Shown piece by piece: positions 51,246 through 59,044 of a DNA stretch of 64,000 nt (position 1 is its first letter; each line of letters opens with the position of its first letter). Under the pieces are notes generated by a model. It did not search any database and was not told the origin of the DNA. It saw nothing but the letters and a program-made list of their open reading frames with translations. Both the position numbers and the translations under genes were made by a program. Source of the DNA: DASPNM01 sp035626515 (GTDB taxonomy: Bacteria; Bacteroidota; Bacteroidia; Chitinophagales; Chitinophagaceae); NCBI GenBank assembly GCA_035626515.1, contig DASPNM010000019.1, positions 186,001 to 250,000 on the forward strand. Direction: 5' to 3'.

Positions 51246-52217
51246 TCACCACCCCAGAACCCAGGCAAAAATCAGCGGGGCCACGATGGTTGCGTCGCTT
51301 TCAATGATGTATTTGGGAGTGTCCACGTCCAGCTTTCCCCACGTGATCTTTTCATTGGGATGCGCGCCGGAATAGGAACCGTATGAAGTGGTGGAATCGC
51401 TGATCTGGCAGAAATAACTCCAGAAAGGAATTTCATGCATTTCGAGGTCCTGGTACATCATGGGCACCACACAGATGGGAAAATCGCCGGCGATGCCTCC
51501 GCCAATCTGGAAGAAACCGATTCCCTTTCCTGCGCTGTTGTCTCTGTAATAATTTGCGAGCCAAACCATGTATTCGATGCCGCTTTTCACAATGTCTGCA
51601 TTTAATGCGCCCTTGTACACATAGGAAGCGAAAATGTTTCCCATGGTGCTGTCTTCCCAGCCCCCGACGAGGATGGGCAGGTTTTTTTCCGCGGCGGCAA
51701 CCATCCAGCTGTCGATGGGGTCGATCTGGTAATACTCGCGCAGCAATCCTTTCAGGATGAGCTGGTACATGTACTCGTGGGGAAAATACCGCTCGCCTTT
51801 TTTCTGAGCGTCAGACCAGAGCTGGTGAATGGGCCGCTGGATCCGGCGAAATGCTTCTTCTTCCGGAATGCAGGTATCTGTGACGCGGTTCATGCCGCGG
51901 TCGAGCAGCTCCCGCTCCATCAGCGGCGTGAGGTCGCGCCAGTGGGGCAGCCGCTCGTAATGATCGTGTGCCACGAGGTTCATAATGTCTTCCTCCAGGT
52001 TGGCACCGGTGCAGCTGATCAGGTGCACCTTGTCCTGGCGGATCATTTCCGCGAGCGAGACCCCGATCTCCGCGGTACTCATTGCGCCCGCAAGTGTCAC
52101 CATCATTTTACCGCCCTGCGCAAGATGGCTTTCGTACCCTTTGGCTGCGTCTACGACTGCAGCTGCGTTAAAATGGCGGAAATGGTGTTCGATGAAGCTG
52201 GAAACCGGGCCTCTCAT
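51246..52217 (-). CDS. Deoxyhypusine synthase-like protein lacking the catalytic lysine
   Basis: A 323-residue member of the deoxyhypusine synthase family: MMVTLAGAMSTAEIG and the Rossmann-like FASYVYKG region bind NAD in the known enzyme, and SGAHPNEKITWGKL closely follows human SGARPDEAVSWGKI. Human DHS forms its aminobutyl intermediate on a Lys in GGGVVKHH; here the aligned residues 239-246 are GGGIAGDF, with Gly244 at that position. The organism also lacks eIF5A, being a bacterium. It is therefore probably not a deoxyhypusine synthase; a role in polyamine chemistry (for example homospermidine-type synthesis) is only a guess. Confidence 0.85.
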   Translation of the reverse strand: MRGPVSSFIEHHFRHFNAAAVVDAAKGYESHLAQGGKMMVTLAGAMSTAEIGVSLAEMIRQDKVHLISCTGANLEEDIMNLVAHDHYERLPHWRDLTPLMERELLDRGMNRVTDTCIPEEEAFRRIQRPIHQLWSDAQKKGERYFPHEYMYQLILKGLLREYYQIDPIDSWMVAAAEKNLPILVGGWEDSTMGNIFASYVYKGALNADIVKSGIEYMVWLANYYRDNSAGKGIGFFQIGGGIAGDFPICVVPMMYQDLEMHEIPFWSYFCQISDSTTSYGSYSGAHPNEKITWGKLDVDTPKYIIESDATIVAPLIFAWVLGW

Positions 52218-52236
52218 TACTTCTGATTTTAGCCCG

Positions 52237-52244
52237 CAAAATTA
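52237..52244 (-). promoter_or_regulatory. -7 element TAATTTTG for the deoxyhypusine-synthase-like gene
   Basis: Exact TAnnTTTG on the - strand, 19 bases before the ATG at 52217. Confidence 0.55.
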
Positions 52245-52249
52245 CTGCT

Positions 52250-52290
52250 TCAAAAAGACAAAACCCTGACTGCCATTGGCGAGGTCAGGG
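52250..52290 (-). terminator. Intrinsic terminator of the small exported-protein gene
   Basis: On the - strand GCCCTGAC pairs with GTCAGGG through an inner GCC/GGC stem (52264-52290), followed by TTTTGTCTTTTT (to 52250). It separates the 52330-52785 gene from the next gene on that strand. Confidence 0.75.
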
Positions 52291-52329
52291 CTTGTTTTAC
52301 CACACACCAAAACTAACTTATGTGTCTTT

Positions 52330-52785
52330 CTAAGCTTTTTTGATCTTTTGATACACGGTCCAGTTGAGTCCGACCGAGCGCAAAATGATTTTTGTGTCCG
52401 CATTTTCGATCGTCAGGAAATAGGCGTTGCCCGTATCCCTTACGACTTCGAACAGGTCGCTGATCCAGTAATCGGGATAGCTCTTCCAGAGGTTGCTTTG
52501 CAGTCTTGCCGGAAGATCCGCCGGGCTGATGTAACGGCTCAGCCCAATAAGCTCGCCGTCGGGGTTGTAATAGGCAAACACGTGCCGGTCGTTATAGACG
52601 AAAGCGGCGCGGTAATAATTGTCAGCAGCGGTCCACTCGACCTCCGTGGCCCGGGAAAACTCGTCGCGGAAGGCCTGCAGCACTTTTTCGGTTACCCGCT
52701 CTTTGTTCTCGGGAATTACGGGCGTCCCGGCCATAGCGCCAATTCCGAACAGTGCAAGTGCCAGTGTCACAATCGTCTTCTTCAT
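52330..52785 (-). CDS. Exported PepSY-like (beta-lactamase-inhibitor-like) protein
   Basis: 151 residues beginning MKKTIVTLALALFGIGAMAG, a signal peptide. The mature part follows the Bacteroidota pattern of periplasmic PepSY-like proteins: VLQAFRDEFSRATEVEWTAADNYYRAAFVYNDRHVFAYYNPDGELIG then SNLWKSYPDYWISDLFEV, here shown in sections by position (about residues 35-80 and 95-115). Their role is unknown. The ATG at 52785 is used because upstream Met codons give no signal peptide. A promoter element is 54 bases upstream and a terminator follows the gene. Confidence 0.8.
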   Translation of the reverse strand: MKKTIVTLALALFGIGAMAGTPVIPENKERVTEKVLQAFRDEFSRATEVEWTAADNYYRAAFVYNDRHVFAYYNPDGELIGLSRYISPADLPARLQSNLWKSYPDYWISDLFEVVRDTGNAYFLTIENADTKIILRSVGLNWTVYQKIKKA

Positions 52786-52839
52786 ACTTGTCATTTTAAT
52801 GGTTTGAAATTTTTTCTTCTGTTTTTCCCTGTGACGAAA

Positions 52840-52847
52840 CAAATGTA
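52840..52847 (-). promoter_or_regulatory. -7 element TACATTTG for the PepSY-like gene
   Basis: Exact TAnnTTTG on the - strand; TTG at 52870-52868, 20 bases upstream, is a fitting -33 element. Confidence 0.6.
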
Positions 52848-52959
52848 TTCCGGGTTACAGGGCACGACAAGCCAAAAGTTACGAGCGGCAGTGGTTGTTA
52901 ATGACCCTTAACAGCCGTGCGCCTTAAACTGCTTAAAAAAATTTTGCCGGACGATAAAG

Positions 52960-52981
52960 TATTTAGATATTTGTCTAAATA
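52960..52981 (+). promoter_or_regulatory. ArsR-type operator overlapping the promoter
   Basis: TATTTAGA, six bases (TATTTG), TCTAAATA: a perfect 8-6-8 inverted repeat ending 11 bases before the first start codon. A one-mismatch -7 element (GATATTTG) lies within it. ArsR/SdpR repressors bind such sites, so the gene pair is probably autoregulated. Confidence 0.65.
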
Positions 52982-52992
52982 TCACAATAACG

Positions 52993-53265
52993 GTGGTGAA
53001 TATCGTATTCAAAGCTCTGAATGATCCTACCCGCCGCGAGATTTTGGAGCTCCTGCGCGACCGGGACCTGACAGCGGGCGAGATCGCGGAGCAGTTCAAC
53101 ATGTCCTGGCCGAGCATTTCACATCACCTCGACCTGCTCCGCCAGGCGCGACTGATCACTTCGGAGAAAGTGGGCCAGTTTGTTCACTATTCACTCAATA
53201 CCACCGTTGTCGATGAGATTCTGAAATGGCTGATGCAGTTCAAAACCAAAAAGAAGCAACCATGA
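52993..53265 (+). CDS. ArsR family (SdpR-like) autorepressor
   Basis: A 90-residue winged-helix repressor: FKALNDPTRREILELL, DLTAGEIAEQFNMSWPSISHHLDLLRQARLI. It has none of the paired-cysteine metal motifs of the ArsR or CadC type, and its sequence resembles SdpR, which in Bacillus is paired with the immunity and sensor protein SdpI. Starts at one of two tandem GTG codons (52993 or 52996). The downstream SdpI-family gene overlaps its stop by four bases (ATGA). Confidence 0.9.
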   Translation: MVNIVFKALNDPTRREILELLRDRDLTAGEIAEQFNMSWPSISHHLDLLRQARLITSEKVGQFVHYSLNTTVVDEILKWLMQFKTKKKQP

Positions 53266-53930
53266 ACACCTTTTTGAAACGCGCCGTTTGGGTACTTTTT
53301 GCGATCCCCGCCGCGTACCTGTCAATCATCTGGAATGCCCTGCCGCAGCAGGTGCCCATGCACTACAACATTCAGGGAAAGGTAGACCGTTACGGCAGTA
53401 AGGAGGAGCTGATCCTGATGGTAGGATTGCTGACAGCAATCAACATTGGGGTTTATTTTCTCCTGGTCAATGTGCACCGGATTGATCCAAAGCAGAAATA
53501 CCGGGGAGAGAATGTGGGCGTCATGCGGAAGCTTGCCTTCGCCATTTGCCTTTTCATTGCCGCTATCCTTTGTGTTGTGTTATACAGTGTGCAGCAGGGC
53601 GAGCTGACCTTCAGGCCGAGCCTGATCGTGATCGCAATTGGTCTCCTCTTCGCGGTGATCGGGAATTACTTTTACAGCATCAAGCCCAATTATTTCGCAG
53701 GCATTCGCACCCCCTGGGCGCTGGAAAATGAAAACAACTGGAAGCTGACGCACCAGCTGGGGGGCAAGCTGTGGTTTGCGGGCGGAATCGCGATAGCCGT
53801 TGCAGGCTTCTTGCTGGAGAGCTGGCCCCTCTTTGCGCTGGTCATGGCCGTGGCGCTCGTGCTGCTGATTGTTCCCATCGCGTATTCGTACCGCCTTTAT
53901 GCGCGGGAAAAAAGAATAAAAAGAATGTAG
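53262..53930 (+). CDS. SdpI family membrane protein
   Basis: A 222-residue protein with seven helices. The N-terminal DUF1648 region has NALPQQVPMHYNIQGKVDRYGSKEE, and the C-terminal half is the SdpI domain with NYFAGIRTPWALENENNWKLTHQLGGKLWF, quoted here by its start. In Bacillus SdpI confers immunity to the SdpC toxin and signals to SdpR. No sdpC-like toxin gene is seen here, so in this genome the pair may respond to another envelope signal. ATG overlaps the repressor stop. Confidence 0.9.
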   Translation: MNTFLKRAVWVLFAIPAAYLSIIWNALPQQVPMHYNIQGKVDRYGSKEELILMVGLLTAINIGVYFLLVNVHRIDPKQKYRGENVGVMRKLAFAICLFIAAILCVVLYSVQQGELTFRPSLIVIAIGLLFAVIGNYFYSIKPNYFAGIRTPWALENENNWKLTHQLGGKLWFAGGIAIAVAGFLLESWPLFALVMAVALVLLIVPIAYSYRLYAREKRIKRM

Positions 53931-53953
53931 GGTACTTTTATGCAAAACCGGCT

Positions 53954-54562
53954 TTGAACTACCTGGCCCACGCGCGTCTTTCGTTTGGCAACCCGGAAAT
54001 CCTCGTGGGTAATATCATCAGCGATTTTGTAAAAGGCAAAAAGAAGTTCGATTATCCGCTGGCGGTCCAGAAAGGAATCGCGCTCCACCGGGCCATTGAC
54101 AGTTTCACCGATACTCACGAGGCCAGTCGTAAGGCGAAACAGGTGTTCCGCCCGCACTACAGGCTTTACGGAGGCGTTTTCGTCGATATCACGTACGATC
54201 ACTTTTTGGCGCTCGATGGTTTGGAATTTCCGGGGGAAACCCTCCTCGATTTTTCGCACCAGGTTTACCACACCCTGGAGGGCCATGCAGATCACTTACC
54301 GGCGCGCTTCGCTGCCCTGTTCCCTTACATGAAGCGACACAACTGGCTCTTTCATTACCGCGAAACCGAGGGGATCAGGAGAAGCTTCGAGGGTATTGCC
54401 CGGAGGGCACGGTATGTTTCAGAGGCGGAAACCGCTTTCCGTTTGTTCCTCCAGAACTACCAACTCCTGCACGATTGTTATCGTCAATTCTGGACAGACG
54501 TGAAGCCGTTTGCCCTTAGGGAATTCGAATTTCTTTCGGGTGCCGGCACAGGAAATATTTGA
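53954..54562 (+). CDS. Acyl carrier protein phosphodiesterase (AcpH-like)
   Basis: A 202-residue HD-type hydrolase of the AcpH family, which removes the 4'-phosphopantetheine group from ACP. The family start is MNxLAHAxLSF, so I begin at the TTG at 53954 (NYLAHARLSFGNPEILVGN). DYPLAVQKGIALHRAIDSFTDTHE and YGGVFVDITYDHFLA contain the metal-binding His and Asp residues. Starting at a TTG is unusual but the only start near the conserved N-terminus; an ATG-started frame would run back into the SdpI gene. Confidence 0.85.
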   Translation: MNYLAHARLSFGNPEILVGNIISDFVKGKKKFDYPLAVQKGIALHRAIDSFTDTHEASRKAKQVFRPHYRLYGGVFVDITYDHFLALDGLEFPGETLLDFSHQVYHTLEGHADHLPARFAALFPYMKRHNWLFHYRETEGIRRSFEGIARRARYVSEAETAFRLFLQNYQLLHDCYRQFWTDVKPFALREFEFLSGAGTGNI

Positions 54563-54584
54563 ATGCGCCCGTTTTCGAATCAGT

Positions 54585-54592
54585 TATTTTTG
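54585..54592 (+). promoter_or_regulatory. -7 element TATTTTTG for the first DUF2911 gene
   Basis: Exact TAnnTTTG, five bases before the ATG and inside the 35-base gap after acpH. Confidence 0.5.
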
Positions 54593-54597
54593 TCAGC

Positions 54598-55152
54598 ATG
54601 AGAGGTGTCTGGCTTATCGGCTTTGTTTTTTTGGGGCTTGCCGCCGGCGGGCAGGACGTTCCGCCGCTGGACAAGTCGCCGATGGATATGAGCTATTTTC
54701 CCGTGAACTACCCGGTACTGAAAATCCAGAATAAGAGCACCGGCTCACCCGTAATGAGAGTAATCTACAGTCGTCCGCAGAAGGCTGGAAGACAAATTTT
54801 CGGGGGGCTCGTGAAATACGGGGAGCTGTGGCGGATGGGAGCAAACGAGGCGACCGAACTCGAAGTCTTCAGCCCGGTTCGCATCGGGGGACGGAAAATA
54901 TCGCGGGGACGCTACACTCTTTATGCAGTTGTGAATGAGCAGCAATGGACTTTCATTGTGAACCGGGAAACGGACACCTGGGGAGCGTTCAAGTACGATC
55001 CGCGCCGCGATGTGGTGCGGGTGCAGGTGCCGGCGACGCGCACCGTTAACCCGCTGGAATACCTCGCCATTTTTTTTGAAAAGTCTGCAACCGGCGCGAA
55101 CCTCATCGTGGAGTGGGACCATGTTCGGGTTGCCTTGCCGATTGTTTTGTGA
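54598..55152 (+). CDS. DUF2911 domain protein, copy 1 (signal peptide)
   Basis: 184 residues with a signal peptide (MRGVWLIGFVFLGLAAGG). The DUF2911 domain has SPMDMSYFPVNYPVLK at about residue 27, RVIYSRPQKAGRQIFGGL, GELWRMGANEATELEVFS and RGRYTLYAVVNEQQWTFIVN; the domain is beta-rich and of unknown function. The next gene encodes a paralogue 7 bases downstream with the same motif order. The gene lies after acpH and has its own near-leaderless promoter. Confidence 0.88.
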   Translation: MRGVWLIGFVFLGLAAGGQDVPPLDKSPMDMSYFPVNYPVLKIQNKSTGSPVMRVIYSRPQKAGRQIFGGLVKYGELWRMGANEATELEVFSPVRIGGRKISRGRYTLYAVVNEQQWTFIVNRETDTWGAFKYDPRRDVVRVQVPATRTVNPLEYLAIFFEKSATGANLIVEWDHVRVALPIVL

Positions 55153-55159
55153 AATCGTT

Positions 55160-55783
55160 ATGAGAAACATAAACATTATCGTCTTGTCGCTTGCCCTCGC
55201 AGGCTGCGCGGAAAGAGGAAACCGGAATGAGCAGCAACCGTCGCGGGATACCAGCCGTACGCAGCCGCGGCAGGAAAACACGGTGAATCCACATGCAGGC
55301 GTGGATTTGTCTCCGATGGATATGAGCTATTTTCCTCCCAACTATCCGCAGCAGAAAATGGGAAAAGCCGTGTCCGATCCGCCGCTTGCGCGCATCATTT
55401 ACAGCCGGCCGCAACTTCAGGGACGCAAACTGTTTCGGGATGTGCTGAAGCATGGCGAGCCCTGGCGCCTTGGTGCCAATGAGGCAACCGAGCTGGAGCT
55501 GTTTCGCGACGCTCTCATCCAGGGTAGACCGGTAAAAAAGGGGCGCTATATCCTGTATTGTATTCCTCAGCAGGATCAGTGGGCCATCCGCCTGAACAGC
55601 AACCTTGACAGCTGGGGCCTCAAACCGGATTCTACCCGCGATGTAACCAGCTTCATGGTGCCGGTTACAAGATCGAAATTCCATATTGAGTACTTCACAA
55701 TTGTCTTTGAACCCGCAGCCGAGGGCGCGAATATTCTAATGGCATGGGACCAGCTCGAGGCGCGCCTGCCGATCCGTTTCTGA
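55160..55783 (+). CDS. DUF2911 domain lipoprotein, copy 2
   Basis: 207 residues. The start at 55160 gives a lipoprotein signal, MRNINIIVLSLALAGC, with Cys16, then a Gln/Arg/Asn-rich linker and the DUF2911 domain: SPMDMSYFPPNYPQQK, ARIIYSRPQLQGRKLFRDVL, GEPWRLGANEATELELF, KGRYILYCIPQQDQWAIRLN. It parallels the upstream copy residue by residue in these parts, but one copy is secreted and the other lipid-anchored. They are probably a diverged tandem duplication. Confidence 0.88.
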   Translation: MRNINIIVLSLALAGCAERGNRNEQQPSRDTSRTQPRQENTVNPHAGVDLSPMDMSYFPPNYPQQKMGKAVSDPPLARIIYSRPQLQGRKLFRDVLKHGEPWRLGANEATELELFRDALIQGRPVKKGRYILYCIPQQDQWAIRLNSNLDSWGLKPDSTRDVTSFMVPVTRSKFHIEYFTIVFEPAAEGANILMAWDQLEARLPIRF

Positions 55784-55822
55784 GATTTCCATCGCGGGCG
55801 GAATTCTATCGATATTTACAGC

Positions 55823-57670
55823 ATGTGCGGAATTGCCGGGATCATCAGTTGCGATGCGCAGGAGCTATCGCAGCAACGGCTGCATCTCATGTCGGCCGCA
55901 ATCGCTTACCGCGGACCTGACGGAACGGGAAGCTGGCTGGATAATGACCGGTGCGCAGGCCTGGCCCATTGCCGTCTTTCCATCATCGACCTGAGCGCGG
56001 CGGGAAACCAGCCAATGCATTTCCGGAGAGGAGAACAGGTTTATTCCATCATCCACAACGGCGAGATTTACAACCATGTCGAACTTCGGGAGGAATTAAA
56101 GAAAAAAGGATATTCTTTTCTTTCCAAAACCGATACCGAAGTAATCCTTGCTGCCTTTGACCTCTGGAAAGAAAACTGCCTTACTCGCTTTGACGGAATG
56201 TTTGCCTTCGCCATCTGGGACCACAAACGAAAAGAGCTGTTCGCCGCGCGGGATCGCTTTGGAGAGAAGCCGTTTTATTATGCCTGGCACGGGCGGGCGT
56301 TCCTGTTTGCTTCCGAGATGAAGGCTCTTTGGGCCGCGGGCCTGCCGCGTGTTCCCAACCGTAACATGCTGTTCAATTTTTTGACGATCGGTTATACCGG
56401 AAACCCCGAAAGGCCGGGTGAAACGTTTTTCACTAATATTCACAAACTACCTGCTGCGAACTGGCTCCGCTACCGCCTGGAAGGAAATCAAATTGACATT
56501 ACCACTTATTGGGCGATCGACGGGCGACCGCAAGTCCCCGTGCCTTCCGAAAGGCAGGCCAGGCAAAAATTCCTTGAATTATTAACGGCCAGTGTCGACC
56601 GGCGGTTGCGCAGCGATGTGCCCTTTGGAACTTCGCTCAGCGGCGGACTCGACAGCTCGAGCATTGCCGCGCTGAGCGCAACCCGCCAGAGCTACAAGAC
56701 ATTTACCGCAGCCTTCCCGGGATTTGACCGTGACGAAGAGCGTTTCGCACTGCAGGTGGCACGGAAGCTGAACCTCAAACCCTGTGTCGTGCACATAACC
56801 GGCAGCGACCTCGTGGAGGACTGGGAAAAACTTTGCCGGCACCAGGAAGAACCTGTTACTTCATCCAGCATTTATGCGCAATGGCGGGTGTACCGCCTTG
56901 CCGCCGAACAGAATGTGAAGGTTCTTCTCGACGGCCAGGGCGCGGATGAAGTGCTGGCGGGTTATCACCGTTATTATAAATGGTACTGGCAGGAACTTTT
57001 CCTCAAAAGAAAACTCCGCCGCAGTCGCGAGATCCATCATGCGAGAAGGCTGGGAGTGAAAGAGCCCTTCGGCTTACCAAACCTGTTTGCCGCGTTGCTG
57101 CCTGAGATCGCTTCGGTGGTGCTGGAAAAGCGATACCTGCTGCGGGCGCTTCGACATCGCGATCTGAATCCCGAATTCGCGCGCGAACACGGCCGGGAGG
57201 CCTATTATTCGGCGCCGCGCGTCTTCGATCTGAACGGAGCCCTGCATTTCAATTGCTTCGTGCATGGGCTCGAAGAGTTGCTGCGCTACGCCGATCGAAA
57301 CGCGATGGCACATGGCCGCGAAGTGCGGCTGCCTTTTCTAAACCACGAACTCGTCGAGTTTCTTTTTAGCCTGCCGGGCAATTTCAAAATTCGCGGAGGG
57401 TGGACAAAATGGCTGCTCCGCACTGCAATGGAGCCCTTTCTTCCTCACGAGATCGTATGGCGCCAGCAAAAAATTGGTTTCGAACCGCCGCAGGAAAGCT
57501 GGATGCGCCATCCGCGTGTTCAGGAAATGATCCGCGCAGCGAAGCAAATGCTCGTTGACGAGCGCATCCTGCAAGCTTCGGTGATGGGCCGGGAGATCGT
57601 TCCCCGGTCAGCACACGAGGCCGGCAATTACGACTGGCGTTACTTGTCTGCCGCGAGCCTCTTCAAGTAA
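55823..57670 (+). CDS. asnB: Asparagine synthase (glutamine-hydrolysing)
   Basis: A 615-residue class II amidotransferase. The N-terminal glutaminase domain begins MCGIAGIIS with the catalytic Cys2 and has IIHNGEIYNHVELREEL; the C-terminal ATP-pyrophosphatase domain has SLSGGLDSSSIAAL and DGQGADEVLAGYHRYYKW. It makes asparagine from aspartate and glutamine, though the family also includes enzymes of lipopolysaccharide and peptide modification. The length is close to that of such AsnB-like proteins in surface-polysaccharide loci, but no polysaccharide gene is adjacent here. Confidence 0.92.
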   Translation: MCGIAGIISCDAQELSQQRLHLMSAAIAYRGPDGTGSWLDNDRCAGLAHCRLSIIDLSAAGNQPMHFRRGEQVYSIIHNGEIYNHVELREELKKKGYSFLSKTDTEVILAAFDLWKENCLTRFDGMFAFAIWDHKRKELFAARDRFGEKPFYYAWHGRAFLFASEMKALWAAGLPRVPNRNMLFNFLTIGYTGNPERPGETFFTNIHKLPAANWLRYRLEGNQIDITTYWAIDGRPQVPVPSERQARQKFLELLTASVDRRLRSDVPFGTSLSGGLDSSSIAALSATRQSYKTFTAAFPGFDRDEERFALQVARKLNLKPCVVHITGSDLVEDWEKLCRHQEEPVTSSSIYAQWRVYRLAAEQNVKVLLDGQGADEVLAGYHRYYKWYWQELFLKRKLRRSREIHHARRLGVKEPFGLPNLFAALLPEIASVVLEKRYLLRALRHRDLNPEFAREHGREAYYSAPRVFDLNGALHFNCFVHGLEELLRYADRNAMAHGREVRLPFLNHELVEFLFSLPGNFKIRGGWTKWLLRTAMEPFLPHEIVWRQQKIGFEPPQESWMRHPRVQEMIRAAKQMLVDERILQASVMGREIVPRSAHEAGNYDWRYLSAASLFK

Positions 57671-57711
57671 GATGAAATCTCCATCTTTGCAGCTCATCGC
57701 AAACAAGGCAT

Positions 57712-58851
57712 ATGAAAGCGGCAACGAGATTCGTTCACGCGGGCACGCATCCGGATCCTTCCACCGGGGCGATCATGACCCCCATCTTTCAGACGTCCAC
57801 CTACGTCCAGGAAGCGCCCGGCAGGCATAAGGGGTTCGAATACGCAAGATCACAAAATCCAACGCGCAAGGCACTTGAAGAGGCGCTGGCGGTGATAGAG
57901 AACGGACGGTTTGCTCTTGCATTCAGCAGTGGTGTCGCAGCAACCGATGCCGTCATTAAATTACTGCAGCCGGGAGACGAAGTCGTGGCGGCGAACGATA
58001 TGTACGGGGGAACGTACCGGTTGTTTTCAAAAGTGTTTGAGAAATTCGGAATCCGCTTTCACTATGCCCACATGCACGATGCGGAGAATGTGGCGCGGCT
58101 GGTGAATGAAAATACACGGCTCATCTGGACCGAAACGCCTACCAATCCGCTGATGAATATCTGTGACATCGCTGCAATGGCCGGGATCGCGAAAAAGCAC
58201 AACCTGCTGCTTTGCGTGGATAACACTTTTGCTTCCCCGTATCTGCAAAACCCGCTCGAGCTGGGCGCCGACATCGTCATGCATTCGGTGACGAAATACC
58301 TGGGCGGCCACAGCGATGTAATACAGGGCGCGCTGGTGATGAATGACCCGGAGCTGCGGGAAAAACTTTATTTCATTCAGAAAAGCTGCGGGGCCGTGCC
58401 GGGGCCGATGGATTGTTTTCTTGTGTTGCGCGGGATCAAAACGCTTCACCTGCGGATGCAAAGGCACTGCGAGAACGGGGAAAAAATTGCACACTGGCTT
58501 CGGTCTCATCCGAAAGTGGAGAAAGTGTACTGGCCGGGATTTTCAGACCATCCCGGCCACACTGTCGCAAAAAAACAAATGCGCGGGTTCGGAGGTATGC
58601 TCAGTTTCACCCTGGCCGACGATAGTCTTGAAAATGCGACCCGCGTGCTTTCATCAACCCGGCTGTTCGCGCTTGCCGAAAGTCTCGGCGGCGTGGAATC
58701 GCTCATCAATCATCCCGCGTCCATGACGCATGCATCAATTCCCCGCGAGGAGAGGATTCGGAATGGCCTCACCGACTCGCTCATCCGGCTGAGCGTGGGG
58801 ATTGAGGATGCTGAAGACCTGATCGCAGACCTGGAGCAGGCTATCGGGTAG
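57712..58851 (+). CDS. Cystathionine gamma-synthase/gamma-lyase family PLP enzyme
   Basis: A 379-residue fold-type I PLP enzyme. ATRFVHAGTHPDPSTGAIMTPIFQTSTYVQ opens the family fold, YARSQNPTR follows, and SVTKYLGGHSDVIQGALV contains the PLP Lys (about residue 197) with the usual flanking Ser and Asp. Family members act as cystathionine gamma-synthase, gamma-lyase or methionine gamma-lyase, which cannot be separated from the sequence alone. Its pathway is methionine/cysteine interconversion. It stands between asnB and a small membrane protein gene. Confidence 0.9.
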   Translation: MKAATRFVHAGTHPDPSTGAIMTPIFQTSTYVQEAPGRHKGFEYARSQNPTRKALEEALAVIENGRFALAFSSGVAATDAVIKLLQPGDEVVAANDMYGGTYRLFSKVFEKFGIRFHYAHMHDAENVARLVNENTRLIWTETPTNPLMNICDIAAMAGIAKKHNLLLCVDNTFASPYLQNPLELGADIVMHSVTKYLGGHSDVIQGALVMNDPELREKLYFIQKSCGAVPGPMDCFLVLRGIKTLHLRMQRHCENGEKIAHWLRSHPKVEKVYWPGFSDHPGHTVAKKQMRGFGGMLSFTLADDSLENATRVLSSTRLFALAESLGGVESLINHPASMTHASIPREERIRNGLTDSLIRLSVGIEDAEDLIADLEQAIG

Positions 58852-58856
58852 TTTTG
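58849..58856 (+). promoter_or_regulatory. -7 element TAGTTTTG, overlapping the stop codon of the PLP enzyme gene
   Basis: Exact TAnnTTTG whose first three bases are the TAG stop; it precedes the small membrane protein gene by 33 bases. Confidence 0.45.
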
Positions 58857-58889
58857 GCATTCATTCTGCAAAAAGAACCGAAACAAACG

Positions 58890-59036
58890 ATGCTTTACCT
58901 CATCGCGATCATATTGCTCATAGGATGGGTGCTCGGGTTCTTCGTTTTTTCGGCCGGACAGATCATCCATATTTTGCTGGTACTTGCAGTTATCGCGATC
59001 TTGCTGCGGCTCATCCGGGGCGATAACCCGGTTTGA
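58890..59036 (+). CDS. Small membrane protein of the lmo0937 family
   Basis: 48 residues, nearly all hydrophobic: two helices (about residues 1-18 and 22-42) and an RLIRGDN-type basic end. MLYLIAIILLIGWVLGFF, then GQIIHILLVLAVIAILLRLI, is the lmo0937 family pattern, widespread and uncharacterised. A start at 58854 would add 12 polar residues; the ATG at 58890 gives the family length. It precedes the TIGR02757 gene by 8 bases. Confidence 0.8.
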   Translation: MLYLIAIILLIGWVLGFFVFSAGQIIHILLVLAVIAILLRLIRGDNPV

Positions 59037-59044
59037 GTTCCTGA

